Origin: Streptosporangium canum
GTDB lineage: Bacteria; Actinomycetota; Actinomycetes; Streptosporangiales; Streptosporangiaceae
Direction: 5' to 3'
DNA: 64,000 bases
NCBI RefSeq assembly: GCF_900113865.1
Contig: NZ_FOQY01000009.1
Span: 62,001 to 126,000 of the forward strand
Shown here: positions 26,355 to 37,546 of the stretch, piece after piece
Numbering within the stretch: the stretch's first letter is position 1
Layout of the letters: every line of letters starts with the position of its first letter
Program-made: the position numbers and the translations under genes
Notes under the pieces: generated by a model
Database searches by the model: none
What the model was told of the DNA's origin: nothing
What the model saw: the letters and a program-made list of their open reading frames with translations, nothing else

Positions 26355-27029
26355 CTACTCCTCCGCGAGGATGCCGTCGGTGATGCGCACCCGGCGCCCT
26401 GCCCGGTCGCTCACCTCGTTCTCATGGGTGATGACCACAATGGTCATGCCCTGGGCGCGCAGCTCGTCGAACAGGTCGAGCACGGCGTCGGTGTTCTTAC
26501 TGTCGAGGTTGCCGGTGGGTTCGTCGCACAGCAGCAGCGACGGTTCACCCATCAGGGCGCGGGCGATGGCGGCGCGCTGCCGCTCTCCGCCGGACATCCT
26601 GCCTGGCAGGAAGTCCATCCGGTGCGACAGCCGTACCCGTTCCAGGGCCCGCATCGCGCGCTTCCGCCGACCCGTGCGCGGCCCGGCGCCGTAGACCTCG
26701 GCCAGCATGACGTTCTCCAGCACGCTGCGGTGCGGCAGCAGGTGGAAGGACTGGAAGACGAAGCCGATACGGCTGCCGCGCACCTTGGTCCGCGCGCCCT
26801 CCTTCAGCGTGGTGGTCTCGATGCCGTCGAGCCGGTAGCTGCCGCTGGTCGGCCGGTCGAGCAGGCCGAGCATGTTGAGGAGGGTGGACTTGCCGGACCC
26901 CGACGGGCCAACTATGGCTACATAGCCCGATTTTTCGACTCTTAGGTTGATGACGGAGAGCGCCCTGACGGGCGGATCGGTGGGGAACTCCTTGGTCAGG
27001 TCGTCGAGCAGGATGACCGGCTCAGGCAC
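26355..27029 (-). CDS. MacB-type ABC transporter ATP-binding protein (island)
   Basis: A 224-residue ATPase: Walker A GPSGSGKST, Q-loop FVFQSFHLL, signature MSGGERQR, Walker [14 protein letters not shown] and H-loop VITHENE. The GTG start lies eight bases inside the end of the adaptor gene. The signature begins with Met in place of Leu, a mild variant found in this class. Confidence 0.92.
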   Translation of the reverse strand: MPEPVILLDDLTKEFPTDPPVRALSVINLRVEKSGYVAIVGPSGSGKSTLLNMLGLLDRPTSGSYRLDGIETTTLKEGARTKVRGSRIGFVFQSFHLLPHRSVLENVMLAEVYGAGPRTGRRKRAMRALERVRLSHRMDFLPGRMSGGERQRAAIARALMGEPSLLLCDEPTGNLDSKNTDAVLDLFDELRAQGMTIVVITHENEVSDRAGRRVRITDGILAEE

Positions 27030-28731
27030 TGTTGATCACCACCAGGTCGCCCGGCTTGAGGTCGCCGGTCACCTCCACGGCTCCGTCGGCGGCCAGGCCG
27101 GTGCGCACCTCGACCTCCGTGGTCTGGTCGGGCGCGGTCTCCACCTGCACCCGGGCCTTGCCGTCTGCGGCGGTGACGACCGCCGCGGCGGGAACCACGA
27201 GCACCTCCTTGTCGGTGGCACCGATGGTCACACGGACGGTGACGGGAGCGTCGGCGAGCTTCTTGAGGCCCTTCATCGAGGCAGGAGTGATCATTACCGG
27301 CACGGCGCCTTTCGCGTCGCGTCCGCCGAGGGAGGTCACCGTGCCGGGGACGGTCCTGCCGGCCTCGGGTTCGATGGTCGCCTTCAGCCCCGTCTTCAGC
27401 CGCCCGGCCTCAGCCGCGTCCACCGAACCTGAGACCACGAAGGTGGAGCTGGTCACCGTGGCGATCGGCCTGTCCACCAGCTCGCCCGCCTTGACGGTCG
27501 CCCTGTGGAGGCGGGCCGGCAGCTTGGGCAGGAAGACGATCTCTCCCGGCGGGATGGTGGTGCCGTAGGTCCGGGAGAACTCGGCCAGCAGCGCCTGTGC
27601 CGCGGCCAGGTCACGCTGAGCGTTGGCCACCTTCAGCCTGACGGGCGAGAGCTGCCTGGCCTGCCTGAGCGTCTGCTCGGCGGTGACGACGGCCTCCCGC
27701 GCCGACCGGACGTTCTTCTCCAGCTCGGTCAGCCGCTTGTCCCGCGCGATCCCGGCCTCCTCCAGCACTCGCTTCAGCGCCGACCGGGCGGCGGCCAGAT
27801 CCGCTCCGGCGTTGGCGACCCGGAGTTCGAGCAGGCGGGTGTCGGCAGGCGGCTCGATCGGGGCGCCGGCGCTGGGGCTGGGCGTGGAGGTGGGTGCGGG
27901 GGTAGGCGTCGCGCTAGCCTGGGCGAGCTCCCGCTCGGCGGTCAGCAGCCTCTCCTCAGCCGTCCGCACAGCGCTCTCCGCGGCCTCGACCTTGGCCTCG
28001 TCCTCGGTGGTGTGGTCCTGTGCCCGCGCGCTCCCCAGTGCCCGCCTGGCCTCCTTCAGATCCCGCCGGGCATTGGCGAGCCTGACGTTCAGCGGGAGCA
28101 CATCCATGCCCTGATCAAGCGCCTTACGCTCGGTCACGAGCACCTCCTGCGCGGTCTGTACGGCCCTGCGCAGGTCATCGCTCCTCTGCCGCATCTCCAA
28201 GGTGGGTTGCTGTGCCTCATAGCCCCGCCTGGCGTAGAAGCGCGACACCGCGGCGATGGTCGCCTGGTCGAACACTCCGGTCACGGGCGTGCGGTAACCA
28301 AGTCTGCGCAGCGCCCTCTGCAACTGCTTGACATCGGCCCCCTTGGCGCCGGGGAGGAGGCTGCGGTGCATCGGCACCTTGCCGGAGAAGACGAACACCG
28401 GGCGCCCGTTCACCTCCATCACCACCGCGCCCTCCGCGATCATGCCCCGCCGGGGAGCACGAGTGGCCCGCTGAGCGGTTTCGCTGCCGCCCACCACCCC
28501 GGCCAACGACATCGGGTACGGCGAGCCGTACTCCAGGGTGCCGCTGACCACGACGGTGCTGACCAGTTTGCGCCGCTCGACCGGGGCGGTGACCAGCGAT
28601 GGTCTGGGTGGCTTGCGCACCGCCGCCTCGTCGGCTGGGGAGCGCAGCTGAGTGCTCACTCCCCAGCCGGCCCCCGCGACCACCAAGACCACGGCCAGCA
28701 CGAGCAGCAGCTTGCCGCGAGGGGTGCGCAT
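27022..28731 (-). CDS. Exporter adaptor with peptidoglycan-binding and coiled-coil domains (island)
   Basis: A 569-residue protein with one N-terminal membrane segment (LLLVLAVVLVVAGAGWGVST). It has a barrel start (VSTVVVSGTLEYGSPYPMSL), a peptidoglycan-binding-like module (VKQLQRALRRLGYRTPVTGV), and long coiled coils (about residues 180-390). The coiled coil is broken by a Pro/Thr/Ser linker and is followed by the MacA/HlyD-type barrel and C-terminal domain. It would link the permease to the cell wall. Its start overlaps the stop of the lipoprotein gene (TGATG). It is the intact counterpart of the interrupted adaptor at 13571-14767. Confidence 0.88.
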   Translation of the reverse strand: MRTPRGKLLLVLAVVLVVAGAGWGVSTQLRSPADEAAVRKPPRPSLVTAPVERRKLVSTVVVSGTLEYGSPYPMSLAGVVGGSETAQRATRAPRRGMIAEGAVVMEVNGRPVFVFSGKVPMHRSLLPGAKGADVKQLQRALRRLGYRTPVTGVFDQATIAAVSRFYARRGYEAQQPTLEMRQRSDDLRRAVQTAQEVLVTERKALDQGMDVLPLNVRLANARRDLKEARRALGSARAQDHTTEDEAKVEAAESAVRTAEERLLTAERELAQASATPTPAPTSTPSPSAGAPIEPPADTRLLELRVANAGADLAAARSALKRVLEEAGIARDKRLTELEKNVRSAREAVVTAEQTLRQARQLSPVRLKVANAQRDLAAAQALLAEFSRTYGTTIPPGEIVFLPKLPARLHRATVKAGELVDRPIATVTSSTFVVSGSVDAAEAGRLKTGLKATIEPEAGRTVPGTVTSLGGRDAKGAVPVMITPASMKGLKKLADAPVTVRVTIGATDKEVLVVPAAAVVTAADGKARVQVETAPDQTTEVEVRTGLAADGAVEVTGDLKPGDLVVINSA

Positions 28732-29516
28732 CACCGCTCTTGGAATCCGTACTTCACCCGGGCCTCGTTGGTGAGCCGCTTTTGCAGGGGGATGAAGGCG
28801 GCGTAGAAGTCCTTGCCGCACTCCAGATCGGCCAACGCCGACGTGATCTCCTTGGCGAGGTACGGCCTGGCCGCCTCCGCCGTGACGGTGCCCGCTTTGC
28901 CGAGCCGATCGGCCTGCTCACCCCATACCTCCATGCCGCGGGCGCTCAGCGCGAGCGGCTTCGCGGAGGTCACCCGCTCGCCTTTGGACTTCAGGCACTC
29001 GGCGAACGGCGCGGCGAGCTCCAGGAGCTTGGGGTCGCTGTCGAGATCCTTGTCGATGTTCTCGATCTCCGTGCTCATCTGGTCCTGATAGTCGGCGACC
29101 GAGGTGACCTTCAGGCCGTTCACCTGCCGGAGGGCGGCGACCCGGCACTCGTTCATGGTCTTGAGGTAGGCGTCCCGCTTGGCGCCGGAGAGGCCGCCGA
29201 TCGTCGCCTGGTTGGGGTCCGGCGCCCGCGTCTCCGGCGGCTTCGGATAGACGACGGCGGAGAAGACGCCGAAGCCATACTTACCGCGGGCCTCCTTCAT
29301 CGCCGCGTAGTCAGCGGGGTCCGCATCGGCCTTCTTGGGCCGGCTGACCGAGGAGGTGTAGGGGAAACCCTTCTGCTTCATGCAGGTGGCGATGGCGTTC
29401 TCCCGCTCGCGGGCCTTGTCCACCGTGGCGCCGCCGCCGTCGGCTGCGGGGGTTGTGTTTCCCCCACAGCCGGTCAGCACCGCCAGGCCGAGCAGAGCAC
29501 ACACCAGCACACGCAT
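28731..29516 (-). CDS. Lipoprotein of the exporter operon (island)
   Basis: A protein of about 261 residues with a lipoprotein signal (LVCALLGLAVLTGCGG) and a Cys-containing helical body (AIATCMKQKGFPYTSSV, MNECRVAAL, PFAECLKSKGERV, LECGKDFYAA). The motif CMKxxGf and the repeated Cys pairs occur in lipoproteins often encoded just before adaptor genes of this exporter type. The shorter left-hand adaptor carries a related segment (FARCMRDNGIGDYP) fused at its N terminus. The molecular role is unknown. First gene of the island operon. Confidence 0.78.
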   Translation of the reverse strand: MRVLVCALLGLAVLTGCGGNTTPAADGGGATVDKARERENAIATCMKQKGFPYTSSVSRPKKADADPADYAAMKEARGKYGFGVFSAVVYPKPPETRAPDPNQATIGGLSGAKRDAYLKTMNECRVAALRQVNGLKVTSVADYQDQMSTEIENIDKDLDSDPKLLELAAPFAECLKSKGERVTSAKPLALSARGMEVWGEQADRLGKAGTVTAEAARPYLAKEITSALADLECGKDFYAAFIPLQKRLTNEARVKYGFQER

Positions 29517-29649
29517 CAAGGACTCCTTCACGGTGGAATCACGCCGCCCTCACGACGCCATGGCCACTCTGGAGGCCGCTTTCTTCCACTCCGTATTCAC
29601 CGGGTATCCGTGCGCGCTCAGCCGTGTATCCGCCAGGTATCAACGCCAC

Positions 29650-29881
29650 GGGTCGCCTGGTAGCGGCAGTGCTTGGCGGGATCTTCCTCGCCCAAGGTCA
29701 CTACCTGTTCCTCTGGGCCCAAGCATGGAACCCGCATCGCGGCACCACTGCCGGAACCCCGTACAGCCAGGCGGCAGCCTTCGGCATACTGCTCATCAGC
29801 AAGAACCTCGCCTCCGCCGACCTCACGTCGGACGCCGGTAAGCGGACGGTGGTGATCATCGGGATCTGCGGGCGCACGTGA
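29650..29881 (+). pseudogene. Possible membrane-protein fragment at the island's right end
   Basis: One plus-strand frame reads TGRLVAAVLGGIFLAQGHYL and QAAAFGILLISKNLASADLT up to a TGA at 29879. It looks like real coding sequence with one or two membrane segments, but the frame upstream (29532-29650) is not protein-like and has no start. It directly precedes the integrase remnant. Confidence 0.35.
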
Positions 29882-30093
29882 GGGACTTCACTCAGGACGG
29901 TGACAGGGGACTGGTCTTCGCGGGGCCGGATGACGGGCCGCCCAGGAACGCCGACTTCATCCGGTGCGTCTGGGATGGGCGCTTCAGGAGGTGGACTTTC
30001 CGAAGCCCCACTTTCATGACCTGCGGCACACGGCGACACCCTGGCCGCGAATGCCGGGGCGTCCATCCGGAAGCTGGCCGGGGCCGAATGAAA
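29881..30093 (+). pseudogene. Tyrosine integrase remnant beside tRNA-Ala
   Basis: Family sequence is visible across three frames: DGDRGLVFAGPDDGPPRNAD FIRCVW; after one frameshift ALQEVDFPKPHFHDLRHT, the catalytic HxxR box; after a second DTLAANAGASIRKLAGAE and a stop. The segment carrying the nucleophilic Tyr is deleted: the sequence jumps from IRKLA to the final residues. It ends about 60 bases from the tRNA, the usual place of an AICE integrase gene next to its attachment site. Confidence 0.8.
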
Positions 30094-30098
30094 ATCAA

Positions 30099-30137
30099 AG
30101 CCCAGGCTGCGGAGACCACGACCGACCTGGGCTTTTG
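30099..30137. terminator. Hairpin downstream of tRNA-Ala
   Basis: AAGCCCAGG and CCTGGGCTT pair, followed by TTGTG on the plus strand and by TTGATTTTC on the minus strand. It can end both the former integrase gene and the tRNA-Ala transcript. A near copy lies at 20762-20800. Confidence 0.65.
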
Positions 30138-30153
30138 TGTGTCCTGAGGAGGG

Positions 30154-30226
30154 TGGAGCCTAGGAGATTCGAACTCCTGACATCCTGCTTGCAAAGCAGG
30201 CGCTCTGCCAACTGAGCTAAGGCCCC
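30154..30226 (-). tRNA. tRNA-Ala (UGC)
   Basis: A 73-base cloverleaf, beginning GGGGCCTTAGCTCAGTTGGC, with the anticodon loop TTTGCAA (anticodon UGC), T loop GGAGTTCGAATCTCC and 3' end GGCTCCA. CCA is not encoded. Its 3' 42 bases are duplicated at 20816-20857. In many actinobacteria this gene directly follows tRNA-Ile after gyrA; here they are 28.5 kb apart. Confidence 0.97.
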
Positions 30227-30495
30227 GCGATTCAAGCCGTTGACCTGCGCACATGCTCCGCTTACGACTTGCTTCAGTCGTACACCGTAGCAACAAGACC
30301 CGCTTCTGCGCCACTTGGCCCCTGTGCCTGCCCTCTGGCGGCTCAGGTGCCGCACGGGCGGAGCGGGGTCGCCTGTTATCGTCCACCCATTATTGCCATT
30401 TAGTGCGTTTATTTTATGTCTATTGATTTCGCATTAAATCGGTCCAAATTCTGCTGGCTTGACGGCCCGCCCTCCTCAGGCATCAGGAGTTCCAT

Positions 30496-31251
30496 GTGAG
30501 AAGAGGTATTACGACGATCACGTTGGCCGCCGTGGTCACATTCGCCACCGCGGGCTTCGCCCTTCCGGACGGCGTCGCACCGAACGTACCGGCGGGGGCG
30601 GTCCGGGCGAAGGTGAAGAAGATCATCGATGGTGACACCTTGGTCCTGCTCATCGGACGGAAGGAGTCGAAGGTCCGGGTGCTGGAGGTGAACGCGCCCG
30701 GCGGAAAGGAGTGCTGGGCGAAGGAGGCGACCGCGCGGGCGGCCAAGCTGCTGCCGGTGGGCTCCATGGCGTACACGCTGGCCGACAGGAAACCTCAGGA
30801 CAGGAATGGCCTGAGCCTTCTCTATGTCTGGAATTCCGACGGCGTTTTCGTCAACCAAAACCTCATTCGGTATGGATATGCGAAATGGAAGTCCATGACA
30901 CCGAATGACCGGTTCACCGAACGCCTGAGGAAGGTGGAGGAGAAAGCCGCCAGGGAACGTCTCCGGGTCTGGTCCGGAAAGTGCGGCGGCACGGCCACTC
31001 CGACGCCCGTCCCGACCTCGACCGGGACTCCGAACCCACCGAAGCCGAGCCCCACCGCAAAGCCGAGCCCCACCCCGAAGCCGAGCCCCACCCCGATGCC
31101 GAGTGATACGGCAAGCACCGGGAACGACCCGCGCTTCCGGACGTGCGGGGAGGCTAACGCCGCAGGTTACGGACCTTACCGGCGGGGCGTCGACCCCGAA
31201 TACGCCTGGTACCAGGATCGTGACGGAGACGGCCTGGTCTGCGAGCGCTAG
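30496..31251 (+). CDS. Secreted thermonuclease-like nuclease with excalibur domain
   Basis: The 251-residue protein starts at GTG with CAGGAG upstream. A signal peptide (TITLAAVVTFATAGFA) is followed by a staphylococcal-nuclease (SNase) fold: VKKIIDGDTLVLLIG, VRVLEVNAPGGKECW and RERLRVWSG. A Pro/Thr/Ser linker with PSPT-type repeats (about residues 170-205) leads to a C-terminal excalibur calcium-binding motif DRDGDGLVCE. The Arg that usually follows the second conserved Gly seems to be replaced (DRNGLSLLYVW), so activity should be tested. The 100 bases upstream are strongly A+T-rich and probably hold the promoter. Confidence 0.88.
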   Translation: MRRGITTITLAAVVTFATAGFALPDGVAPNVPAGAVRAKVKKIIDGDTLVLLIGRKESKVRVLEVNAPGGKECWAKEATARAAKLLPVGSMAYTLADRKPQDRNGLSLLYVWNSDGVFVNQNLIRYGYAKWKSMTPNDRFTERLRKVEEKAARERLRVWSGKCGGTATPTPVPTSTGTPNPPKPSPTAKPSPTPKPSPTPMPSDTASTGNDPRFRTCGEANAAGYGPYRRGVDPEYAWYQDRDGDGLVCER

Positions 31252-31595
31252 TCGCGCCCGACCAGGCATCGGGGTGTCCTCGCCCAGGCGGGTTGGTGAC
31301 TCCGCGGAGCGACGAGGCGGAGCACCGCAAGACCACAGTGAGAAGCCGCAACATGCCGTGACGACCTGGCCTGCCCGCTCCATCCGTGGTCGTGGGCCGA
31401 GGGAAAGGGAAGGCCGCCGCCCGGGTCGAGGTACCGAGGCCCCACCGGCCTGTAGCCGGTGGGTGCCCGTGTCTGTTTCCCAGGCGGAGCCGAGAAGGAT
31501 CACGGCCGGAACTCGGACTGCCCGGTCGGACCACCCCTGGTCACGCCCTGCCCGGCTCAGCATCACCCCTGGTCACGCCCTGCCCGGCCGGCCGT
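31252..31595. other. Gap with a 25-bp direct repeat
   Basis: No gene between the nuclease and the end of geosmin synthase. A 25-base sequence beginning CACCCCTGGTCACGCCCTG is present at 31532-31556 and again at 31564-31588, close to the stop of the terpene synthase gene. Confidence 0.5.
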
Positions 31596-34240
<2,645 letters not shown>

Positions 34241-34981
34241 TCAGAGGGCCGAGGCGCACACCGGCGTCTCCACCTGCGCGCTGCCGAGCACCAGGGCGGG
34301 GAAGTCGGCGACGGAGTCCAGGATGTGCGTGGCGCCGCCCTTGAGGAGGCGCTCCTTGCTGTGCACTCCGGTCAGGACACCGGCGACCACCGACGCGCCG
34401 GAACGACGGCCGCAGAGCATGTCGCTCTCGGAGTCACCGGCCACCGCGACCTGACGGACATCCTCGATGCCGAGACGCAGAACCGCGGCGAGGACCATGT
34501 CGGGCATGGGGCGGCCACGCCCGGCGTCTTCCGGGCAGAGCGCGAGATCGACCTTGTCCGACCAGCTCAGGGCAGCCAGCACCCGGTTGAGCGTGATCCG
34601 GCTGAAGCCGGTGATGAGACAGATCTTGACGTCGGCGGCGCGGAGCTTCTCCAGCACCTCGACGGTGCCGGGCAGCGGGGCCAGGCCCGCGCGCCCGATG
34701 GCGCCCTCGTAGGAGCGCTCGAAGGCCAGGTTGGCCGCCTGCGCCTGGGCCTCGTTGTCGGGGAAGATCCCCCGGAAGACCTCGATCGTCGGGCAGCCCC
34801 GGGACCGGTGCACGTGCACCATGGCGCGTGCGTACGCACCGGTCCCGGGCACGATGCCCTGCGTGGCGATCGCCTCGGCGAACGCCCGTTCGACCATGGC
34901 GATATCACCGATCGTGGTGCCTGCCAGATCCAGACAGGCAAGCCTGATGGGTGTTACTCCCCCATCTTGGGCAAGGACCAT
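34241..34981 (-). CDS. Phosphonatase-like HAD hydrolase
   Basis: A 246-residue haloacid dehalogenase-type protein. The nucleophile loop is LACLDLAGTTIGD (Asp acting first, second position Ala-Gly as in the PhnX-like branch). Motif II is ICLITGFSR, the motif III Lys probably lies near GRGRPMPD, and motif IV is VAVAGDSESDM. The branch acts on phosphonates or phosphate esters. The family Lys that forms a Schiff base in true phosphonoacetaldehyde hydrolase cannot be placed. It is followed by a gap that separates it from geosmin synthase. Confidence 0.85.
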   Translation of the reverse strand: MVLAQDGGVTPIRLACLDLAGTTIGDIAMVERAFAEAIATQGIVPGTGAYARAMVHVHRSRGCPTIEVFRGIFPDNEAQAQAANLAFERSYEGAIGRAGLAPLPGTVEVLEKLRAADVKICLITGFSRITLNRVLAALSWSDKVDLALCPEDAGRGRPMPDMVLAAVLRLGIEDVRQVAVAGDSESDMLCGRRSGASVVAGVLTGVHSKERLLKGGATHILDSVADFPALVLGSAQVETPVCASAL

Positions 34982-35010
34982 GAAAGCACCCAAATCGGTA
35001 GCCGCGTTGT

Positions 35011-35130
35011 TCAGTTTTCGCTGCCGGTGGCCTCAGTCCACAGATCCAGCTCGGCGCGGTCAGCCTGCACCTTGCGCCAGACCAGCAGTCCCCCAAGCGC
35101 GACCAGCGCCAGAACGAGCAGCTTCTTCAC
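35011..35130 (-). CDS. DLW-39 family small protein
   Basis: A 39-residue protein starting at GTG: KKLLVLALVALGGLLVWRKV then QADRAELDLWTEATGSEN. One membrane segment is followed by the invariant Asp-Leu-Trp that names the family. In actinobacteria it normally sits next to the gyrA/DUF3566/tRNA-Ile/tRNA-Ala block, so it is a marker of the ancestral order. Function unknown. Confidence 0.9.
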   Translation of the reverse strand: MKKLLVLALVALGGLLVWRKVQADRAELDLWTEATGSEN

Positions 35131-35283
35131 GGTGTGACCCCACTTCTTGACGGTCTCACCTGCCGGGGTGAGACAACGCCCGGTTCCAACGGTTCCCTGC
35201 AGCCTAGCAAGGGATCAGGCCATGATCTGGCTTGCACCGTAAGCCAACGTGGCAAATCTGCGCCAACCGGGTGATTTTAATCA

Positions 35284-35694
35284 TCATGTCGTATGGCTCG
35301 CGCCCGACCGATCGCGATCCGCGACCAGTTCGACCTCGAAGCCGTCCTCGTTCTCAAGATAACCCGCGTATTGGTCGGTTCCGCCCGCATGCGGGTGCCG
35401 ATCGGTGAACATCAAGGTCCATCCGTGCTCCGGAGCCGCCGCGACCAGCGCATCCACCCTCTCCGAGCCGATCACGCGGAACGCCAAATGATTCAGACCC
35501 GGTCGGCATCGATCATGAGAGGGAGCGGTCATGGCCGGCGACTGCTCGACGACGATGTACACGCCGTCCAGTGCCCAGCTCCGGCCGTCGCTCCATTCCT
35601 GGAAGCTCTGGTATCCCAGCTCCCCCAGCAACCATCCCCATGACCTCGTCGCGCGGCCGAGATCGGGCACCCACAGCTCGATGTGATGCAGCAT
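35284..35694 (-). CDS. VOC (glyoxalase-like) family protein
   Basis: A 136-residue protein with the paired beta-alpha-beta-beta-beta repeats of the vicinal oxygen chelate fold: LHHIELWVPDLGRATRSWGW, GLNHLAFRVIGSERVDALVA and GYLENEDGFEVELVADR. Likely metal ligands are His3/His4, the His in NHLAF and the Glu in EVELV. The ATG at 35694 starts at the first strand. Members include glyoxalases, dioxygenases and drug-binding proteins; the substrate cannot be assigned. Confidence 0.82.
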   Translation of the reverse strand: MLHHIELWVPDLGRATRSWGWLLGELGYQSFQEWSDGRSWALDGVYIVVEQSPAMTAPSHDRCRPGLNHLAFRVIGSERVDALVAAAPEHGWTLMFTDRHPHAGGTDQYAGYLENEDGFEVELVADRDRSGASHTT

Positions 35695-35844
35695 GGCCCC
35701 AGATCCTGCCATCCGCCACGGCCTCCGCGTACGGCCCGGCCGGCACCAGCCCGGACAGCGCCGCCCCGGGCCGAGTGGCGCCGCTCGGCCGGACGGCGCC
35801 ATCCGGCCGAGCGGCCCGGCCCGCCGAAGGGGGACCGGGAATGG

Positions 35845-36129
35845 TCAGCCGCCTTCGACGAGGTCGGCGTAGCCGGGGTGACGTTCGATCCAGGTCTTCA
35901 CGAACGGGCAGCGCGGCACGATCTTCACCCCTTCGGCGCGGGCTCCGTCCAGCGCCGCGCGGACGAGCGCGCCCCCCACCCCGTTGCCCTCGAACTCCGC
36001 GTCGACCTCGGTGTGGGTGTAGACGATGACACCGTCGCGCCGGACGAACTCCAGCTGTCCGGCGTGCTTGCCGTCCACCTCCGCCTCGAAGAGATCACCA
36101 CCGGGCGAGAGCTTGACATCGACCTGCAT
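35845..36129 (-). CDS. GNAT-type N-acetyltransferase, YjdJ-like (COG2388 type)
   Basis: A short, 94-residue acetyltransferase fold: GQLEFVRRDGVIVYTHTEVD, the acetyl-CoA-binding loop FEGNGVGGALVRAALD (motif A, Q/RxxGxG/A form NGVGG), and VPRCPFVKTWIERHPGYADL at the C terminus. The conserved CPFVxxWIxxHPxY is typical of this small branch. Target unknown. The frame remains open upstream, but the family starts at this ATG. Confidence 0.85.
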   Translation of the reverse strand: MQVDVKLSPGGDLFEAEVDGKHAGQLEFVRRDGVIVYTHTEVDAEFEGNGVGGALVRAALDGARAEGVKIVPRCPFVKTWIERHPGYADLVEGG

Positions 36130-36844
36130 GCGGCCTCCTCCGTCTGGCCGCCGGACGGCGGCGCCTCGATCAGCGGAACTTCTGCCCCGTTCATTCCCGG
36201 GAAACGTCCGTGCCCGGAGCCGGGAGGCCCGTGGCGTGCACCTGCGGCCCGGTGGCCGGGCACGGATTCTCTCCCCGCGGATCGGGCGACGACGGTCTCG
36301 AACCGGGCCCGAGCTGGGCGGGACCAGGCAGGACGACGGCCGGCTGCCCGGCGGGCACTTCACAAAAAGGATCCGACGAGATTTTGAAGGACAAGTAAAC
36401 TGGGAGTGATTACAGCGGCACTGATCCACCCGCCTTTCCCGAGGTGGTCAGTGCTTTCACCGAAGACTCGAGATCGCGGGTGAACAACGTCGGCGTCCAG
36501 CAGGTCACTTCAGCCTCCGAAGCACCGTGCCCGATCGCCGTACGGCTCCGCGGCATCGTGACCCTGCCTGCCGCCAGGGAGCCGGCCCGGATGCCGGCGC
36601 GGCCGGGCCGGCCGGTCCGGGCGCCGATCACCGCGGCACGGCAGGAGCCGCGCGAGCGGGCCGGGCACGTACGGCGACGCCTCCGGAAGCCGGTCGCCTC
36701 CTCGCGGAGCATGCCACCGCCTCAGGTGCCCTGCCGTACGACGGTCGCGATCGGGCAGGTGCTCACCGGGCCCGGTTCAGGTCTTTCCGATGACACCGCC
36801 ATGTCGCCCCCTTCCACCCCTCGACCGTCTGCAGAGGTTTCCCC
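36130..36844. other. Long gap with no supported gene
   Basis: About 715 bases with no convincing coding frame on either strand. An A+T-richer patch at 36358-36415 is a candidate promoter. The last 30 bases precede the STAS gene. Confidence 0.45.
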
Positions 36845-37216
36845 GTGAGCACTGCCGTCCATGTCACCGTCACATCCGACGACACCCTGGAGAACGTGTC
36901 CCTGCTCGCCCTGGCCGGCGAGCTCGACTACACCAACGCCGAGCGGCTCCAGCACGATCTCCAGGAATCCATCGGCGCCGAGTCGCGCGATCTCATCGTC
37001 GATCTGAAGGATCTGACGTTCTGCGACTCCACCGGGATCCAGGTGTTCCTGGCCGTCCGGAAGCTCGTCCACGGCCGTGGCCACAGCGTCGTCCTGGCCC
37101 AGTTGCATCCCCGCCTGGAAAGACTCTTCCACCTGACCGGGCTCACCCAGGCCTTCGGCATCCAGCCCACCGTCGGCGACGCCGTCGAGGCTCTGCAGGC
37201 ACAACAGTCGTCATAG
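36845..37216 (+). CDS. STAS-domain anti-sigma factor antagonist
   Basis: A 123-residue single STAS domain: LALAGELDYTNAERLQHDLQ, LIVDLKDLTFCDSTGIQVFL and LERLFHLTGLTQAF. The phosphorylation-site Ser62 in CDSTGI is present. It should act in partner switching: unphosphorylated, it binds an anti-sigma kinase and frees a sigma factor. The RsbW-type kinase gene 330 bases downstream is the natural partner. Confidence 0.92.
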   Translation: MSTAVHVTVTSDDTLENVSLLALAGELDYTNAERLQHDLQESIGAESRDLIVDLKDLTFCDSTGIQVFLAVRKLVHGRGHSVVLAQLHPRLERLFHLTGLTQAFGIQPTVGDAVEALQAQQSS

Positions 37217-37546
37217 GGTCCCGTACGAGCGGGGTCCGCGTGCCGTCGCACGCGTGTCCCGGCCCGTAATCCCTGCTCGTCCGGCTCACGCGTCAGCCTC
37301 GCCCGGCTCACGCACCGCTCTCGTCCGGCCCGCACACCGGCCTTGTCCGGCTCGCACACCGGCCCGCGGCGGCCGGGTCCGCGGCGGGCGGTCGCCGGCG
37401 GATATCTCGTCTGCCCGCATGGTCGTAAGTTGGCAATGACCGGGCAGGTGTTTAGCATCATGTAACTCGTCAGCAACGCCCTGATTCTGGAGCGAGTCGG
37501 CTCACCTTCCGGTGACTGCCAGACAAGGCGACGTCAAGGGGGTGTC
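37217..37546. other. Gap between STAS and kinase genes
   Basis: No gene. It contains loosely repeated 12-16-base units around GTCCGGCTCGCACACCGG (37260-37375) and an A+T-richer patch at 37425-37465 that may promote the kinase gene. The two partner-switch genes may therefore be transcribed separately. Confidence 0.4.

Larger units (their letters stand above)
20816..30195. mobile_element. Genomic island integrated at tRNA-Ala
   Basis: The region is bounded by the 42-bp direct repeat and carries the remains of an integrase inside its right end, beside the intact tRNA. Cargo: a small membrane protein, a DoxX-like gene, and one continuous minus-strand operon of seven genes (lipoprotein, adaptor, ABC ATPase, permease, response regulator, kinase, D,D-carboxypeptidase). 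No replication or transfer genes are left. Because the integrase is broken in at least two places, the island should be fixed unless helped in trans. Confidence 0.8.

Noticed and set aside
30409..31566. 385-codon minus-strand frame over the nuclease gene
   Set aside because: The plus-strand frame encodes a signal peptide, SNase domain and excalibur motif; the minus frame gives Gly/Arg repeats opposite the Pro-rich linker.
31532..31588. Possible CRISPR-like pair of 25-bp repeats
   Set aside because: Only two copies with a 7-base spacing, no cas genes and no further units.
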